This document shows positions 5,644 through 6,832 of a stretch of DNA of 6,832 nucleotides, one piece after another. The DNA lies in NCBI GenBank assembly GCA_009783675.1, contig WRDA01000075.1, positions 1 to 6,832 of the forward strand, given 5' to 3'. The notes below the pieces were generated by a model. That model saw only the letters and a list, made by a program, of their open reading frames with translations. It made no database searches and was not told the origin of the DNA. Position 1 is the first letter of the stretch; every line of letters starts with the position of its first letter. This DNA comes from Symbiobacteriaceae bacterium. Its GTDB lineage: Bacteria; Bacillota; JAAYKD01; WRDA01. The position numbers and the translations under genes were made by a program.

Positions 5644-6470
5644 TACTCTCTCTTCTCCTCAAAGCGATCAACGTTTTTCTGCCTGATAGATTCATAGAGC
5701 ACTATGGCTGAGACCATAGCCGCATTGAGGGATTCCGTACCGCCTGGCATTGGAATATTAACTGAATATGAAGCATTCTGCCTGAGTGATTTGATGACTC
5801 CCTGGCTTTCGTTGCCGATGACCAGAGCCCAGGTAGCTGAGAGATCTGCCTTCCATACAGGAAGATCGCTATCGGGAGCTGTGACAATCAGTGGGATTTC
5901 GAACTTGCTTAGTTGAGTGACAAGTCGTTCCTGTGACCACTCTAAAACCTTGAGTGCAAATATCGCGCCTGCACTGGCTCTGACGACTTTGTCGCTCCAA
6001 GGGTCAGCGCCTCCGTTGACCAAGACCAGGGCGTCGAGAGCAAAAGCTCTGGCCAGACGTATCATTGTCCCTAAGTTTCCCGGATCTTGAATTCTATCGG
6101 CAACCAGAAGCCTCATGCCTTTGGTCAGATGCAAGTCATCCTGATAAACAGGTTGTTTAACCCAGGCCACTATACCCTGTGGAGCCACTGTCTGGCTGAT
6201 TATTTCGAGGACCTGATGGCTTACCTCTATCAAAGGAGTCTGGTTTTGGTCCGCCTGTTGTAAAACTGTGTATTCTCTACTCCTACTGACAATCTCGGAA
6301 AGAAAAAAAACTCTTTCAATCGTTAGCCCCGCTGTGTAAGCTTCTGCAACGAGTCGAGCTCCTTCAATCAGGAAACTGCCTGCTTCTCTTCTTCCCGAGG
6401 CATCATGAAGTTTCCTGGCAGCCTTGATCAGGGGGTTATGTGTCGAGACGATTCTGTTGCTTTCTTTCAC
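5643..6470 (-). CDS. SpoU/TrmH-family 2'-O-ribose RNA methyltransferase, 275 aa
   Basis: This is a SPOUT-class enzyme that methylates a ribose 2'-OH using S-adenosylmethionine. Similar proteins (RlmB, TsnR, Bacillus YsgA) act on 23S rRNA; the exact nucleotide cannot be read from sequence. Residues 1-105 form the substrate-binding (SpoU_sub_bind-like) domain with SFLIEGARLVAEA (32-44). The catalytic domain carries all three knot motifs: QDPGNLGTMIRLARAF (128-143), VIGNESQG (217-224, Glu221), and IPMPGGTESLNAAM (239-252, Ser247 and Asn249). The start is GTG 6470, with GAGGAG (6477-6482) 6 bases upstream. The codons for VFFL contain a run of eight T in the sense strand (6303-6310), but the frame is intact. 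It follows rplT, a neighbourhood seen in Firmicutes and consistent with ribosome maturation. Its TAA stop overlaps the tsaE ATG, indicating coupling. Confidence 0.93.
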   Translation of the reverse strand: MKESNRIVSTHNPLIKAARKLHDASGRREAGSFLIEGARLVAEAYTAGLTIERVFFLSEIVSRSREYTVLQQADQNQTPLIEVSHQVLEIISQTVAPQGIVAWVKQPVYQDDLHLTKGMRLLVADRIQDPGNLGTMIRLARAFALDALVLVNGGADPWSDKVVRASAGAIFALKVLEWSQERLVTQLSKFEIPLIVTAPDSDLPVWKADLSATWALVIGNESQGVIKSLRQNASYSVNIPMPGGTESLNAAMVSAIVLYESIRQKNVDRFEEKRE

Positions 6471-6490
6471 TGGTTGCTCCTCGTCACAGA

Positions 6491-6527
6491 GTCAAACGGC
6501 GCTTCTGTCTCTGAAGCGCCGATTGAC
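6491..6527 (-). terminator. Hairpin after rplT, terminator or attenuator
   Basis: Arms at 6491-6505 and 6513-6527 pair over 15 positions with a single T-T mismatch and a 7-base loop; the inner nine pairs are GC-rich. It begins 15 bases after the rplT stop and ends about 20 bases before the methyltransferase start. The minus-strand sequence after the stem is TCTGTGACG, without a U-tract. It may end the rplT (usually infC-rpmI-rplT) transcript only partly, allowing read-through into the downstream genes, for which I see no good separate promoter in 6471-6542. Confidence 0.6.
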
Positions 6528-6542
6528 AGATAATATTCATAA

Positions 6543-6832
6543 TCAGGTTTGTTTGGATACTTCAACCATTTGGATGAAACCATTGTTATCATATACGGCC
6601 ATATCGGCTAGCATCTTCCGGTTGACTACCACTCCGGCTCTCTTCAGACCAGAGACCATGCGGCTGTAGGTTGTCCCATTCATTCTGGCTGCTGCATTGA
6701 TACGAGCGATCCATAAACGCCTGAAGTCCCTCTTGACCTGACGCCTATCACGGTAGGCGTAAAACCCTGCCTTCATTACAGCCTGGTTGGCAACTCGATA
6801 TTGGCGACTCTTAGCACCCTTATAACCTTTAG
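6543..6832 (-). CDS. rplT: 50S ribosomal protein L20, 3' part (cut by window edge)
   Basis: L20 binds 23S rRNA early and is needed to assemble the 50S subunit. The window holds the C-terminal 95 codons or so; the first roughly 21 residues lie beyond 6832. The visible sequence starts near KGYKGAKSRQYRVANQAV and continues with MKAGFYAYRDRRQVKRDF, RLWIARINAAARMNGTTYS and LNRKMLADMAV-like residues (here VNRKMLADMAVYD), all standard L20. The internal ATG at 6776 is not the start: the frame is open and clearly L20 upstream of it. The stop is TGA. It is normally the last gene of infC-rpmI-rplT, which fits the hairpin that follows. Confidence 0.98.
   Translation of the reverse strand, partial: KGYKGAKSRQYRVANQAVMKAGFYAYRDRRQVKRDFRRLWIARINAAARMNGTTYSRMVSGLKRAGVVVNRKMLADMAVYDNNGFIQMVEVSKQT

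Noticed and set aside
6303..6310. Run of eight A (T on the sense strand) in the methyltransferase gene, possible phase-variable tract
   Set aside because: The frame is intact and encodes VFFL in a normal domain position. A housekeeping RNA methyltransferase is an unlikely phase-variable gene, and no length variation can be seen in one sequence.
6530..6565. Possible promoter for the methyltransferase operon (TATTAT at 6530-6535, TTGAAG at 6560-6565)
   Set aside because: The spacing is 24 bases, too long, and the -10-like box lies upstream of the rplT hairpin; no better pair was found.

Overview
The window looks like a housekeeping stretch of a bacterial chromosome. All genes lie on the minus strand, so transcription runs from high to low coordinates. 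Base composition is balanced. The combination of a perfect CIRCE operator, strong AGGAGG-type ribosome binding sites, frequent GTG/TTG starts, and a tsaE-tsaB-rimI-tsaD cluster close to groES-groEL points to a Bacillota lineage, probably Clostridia or Syntrophomonas-like. That placement is inference from gene order and protein style, not from a search.

Layout in the direction of transcription: (1) the 3' part of rplT (ribosomal protein L20), entering at the right edge and followed by a strong hairpin; (2) a SpoU/TrmH-type 2'-O-ribose RNA methyltransferase; (3) tsaE, tsaB, rimI and tsaD, which are the core of the t6A37 tRNA modification system plus the GNAT acetyltransferase that usually travels with it; (4) 5-formyltetrahydrofolate cyclo-ligase; (5) a control region of about 200 bases with a sigma-A-type promoter and a CIRCE operator; (6) groES and groEL; (7) a 14-bp hairpin at the left edge.

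Genes 2-4 form a tightly packed run. The methyltransferase stop and tsaE start share a base (TAATG), and tsaE/tsaB, rimI/tsaD and tsaD/cyclo-ligase overlap by 20, 41 and 11 bases. This suggests one translationally coupled operon devoted mainly to RNA modification. groES-groEL is a separate heat-shock transcription unit, although I see no clear terminator between the cyclo-ligase gene and its promoter.

I found no mobile elements, CRISPR arrays, tRNA or rRNA genes, and no new system. The point most worth a second look is the 5' end of rimI. A perfect ribosome binding site and ATG just after tsaB open only a 9-codon reading frame. The RimI frame continues upstream, open but without a good start codon, and joins that ATG if one base is gained (or a -1 shift occurs) at a run of five A residues.
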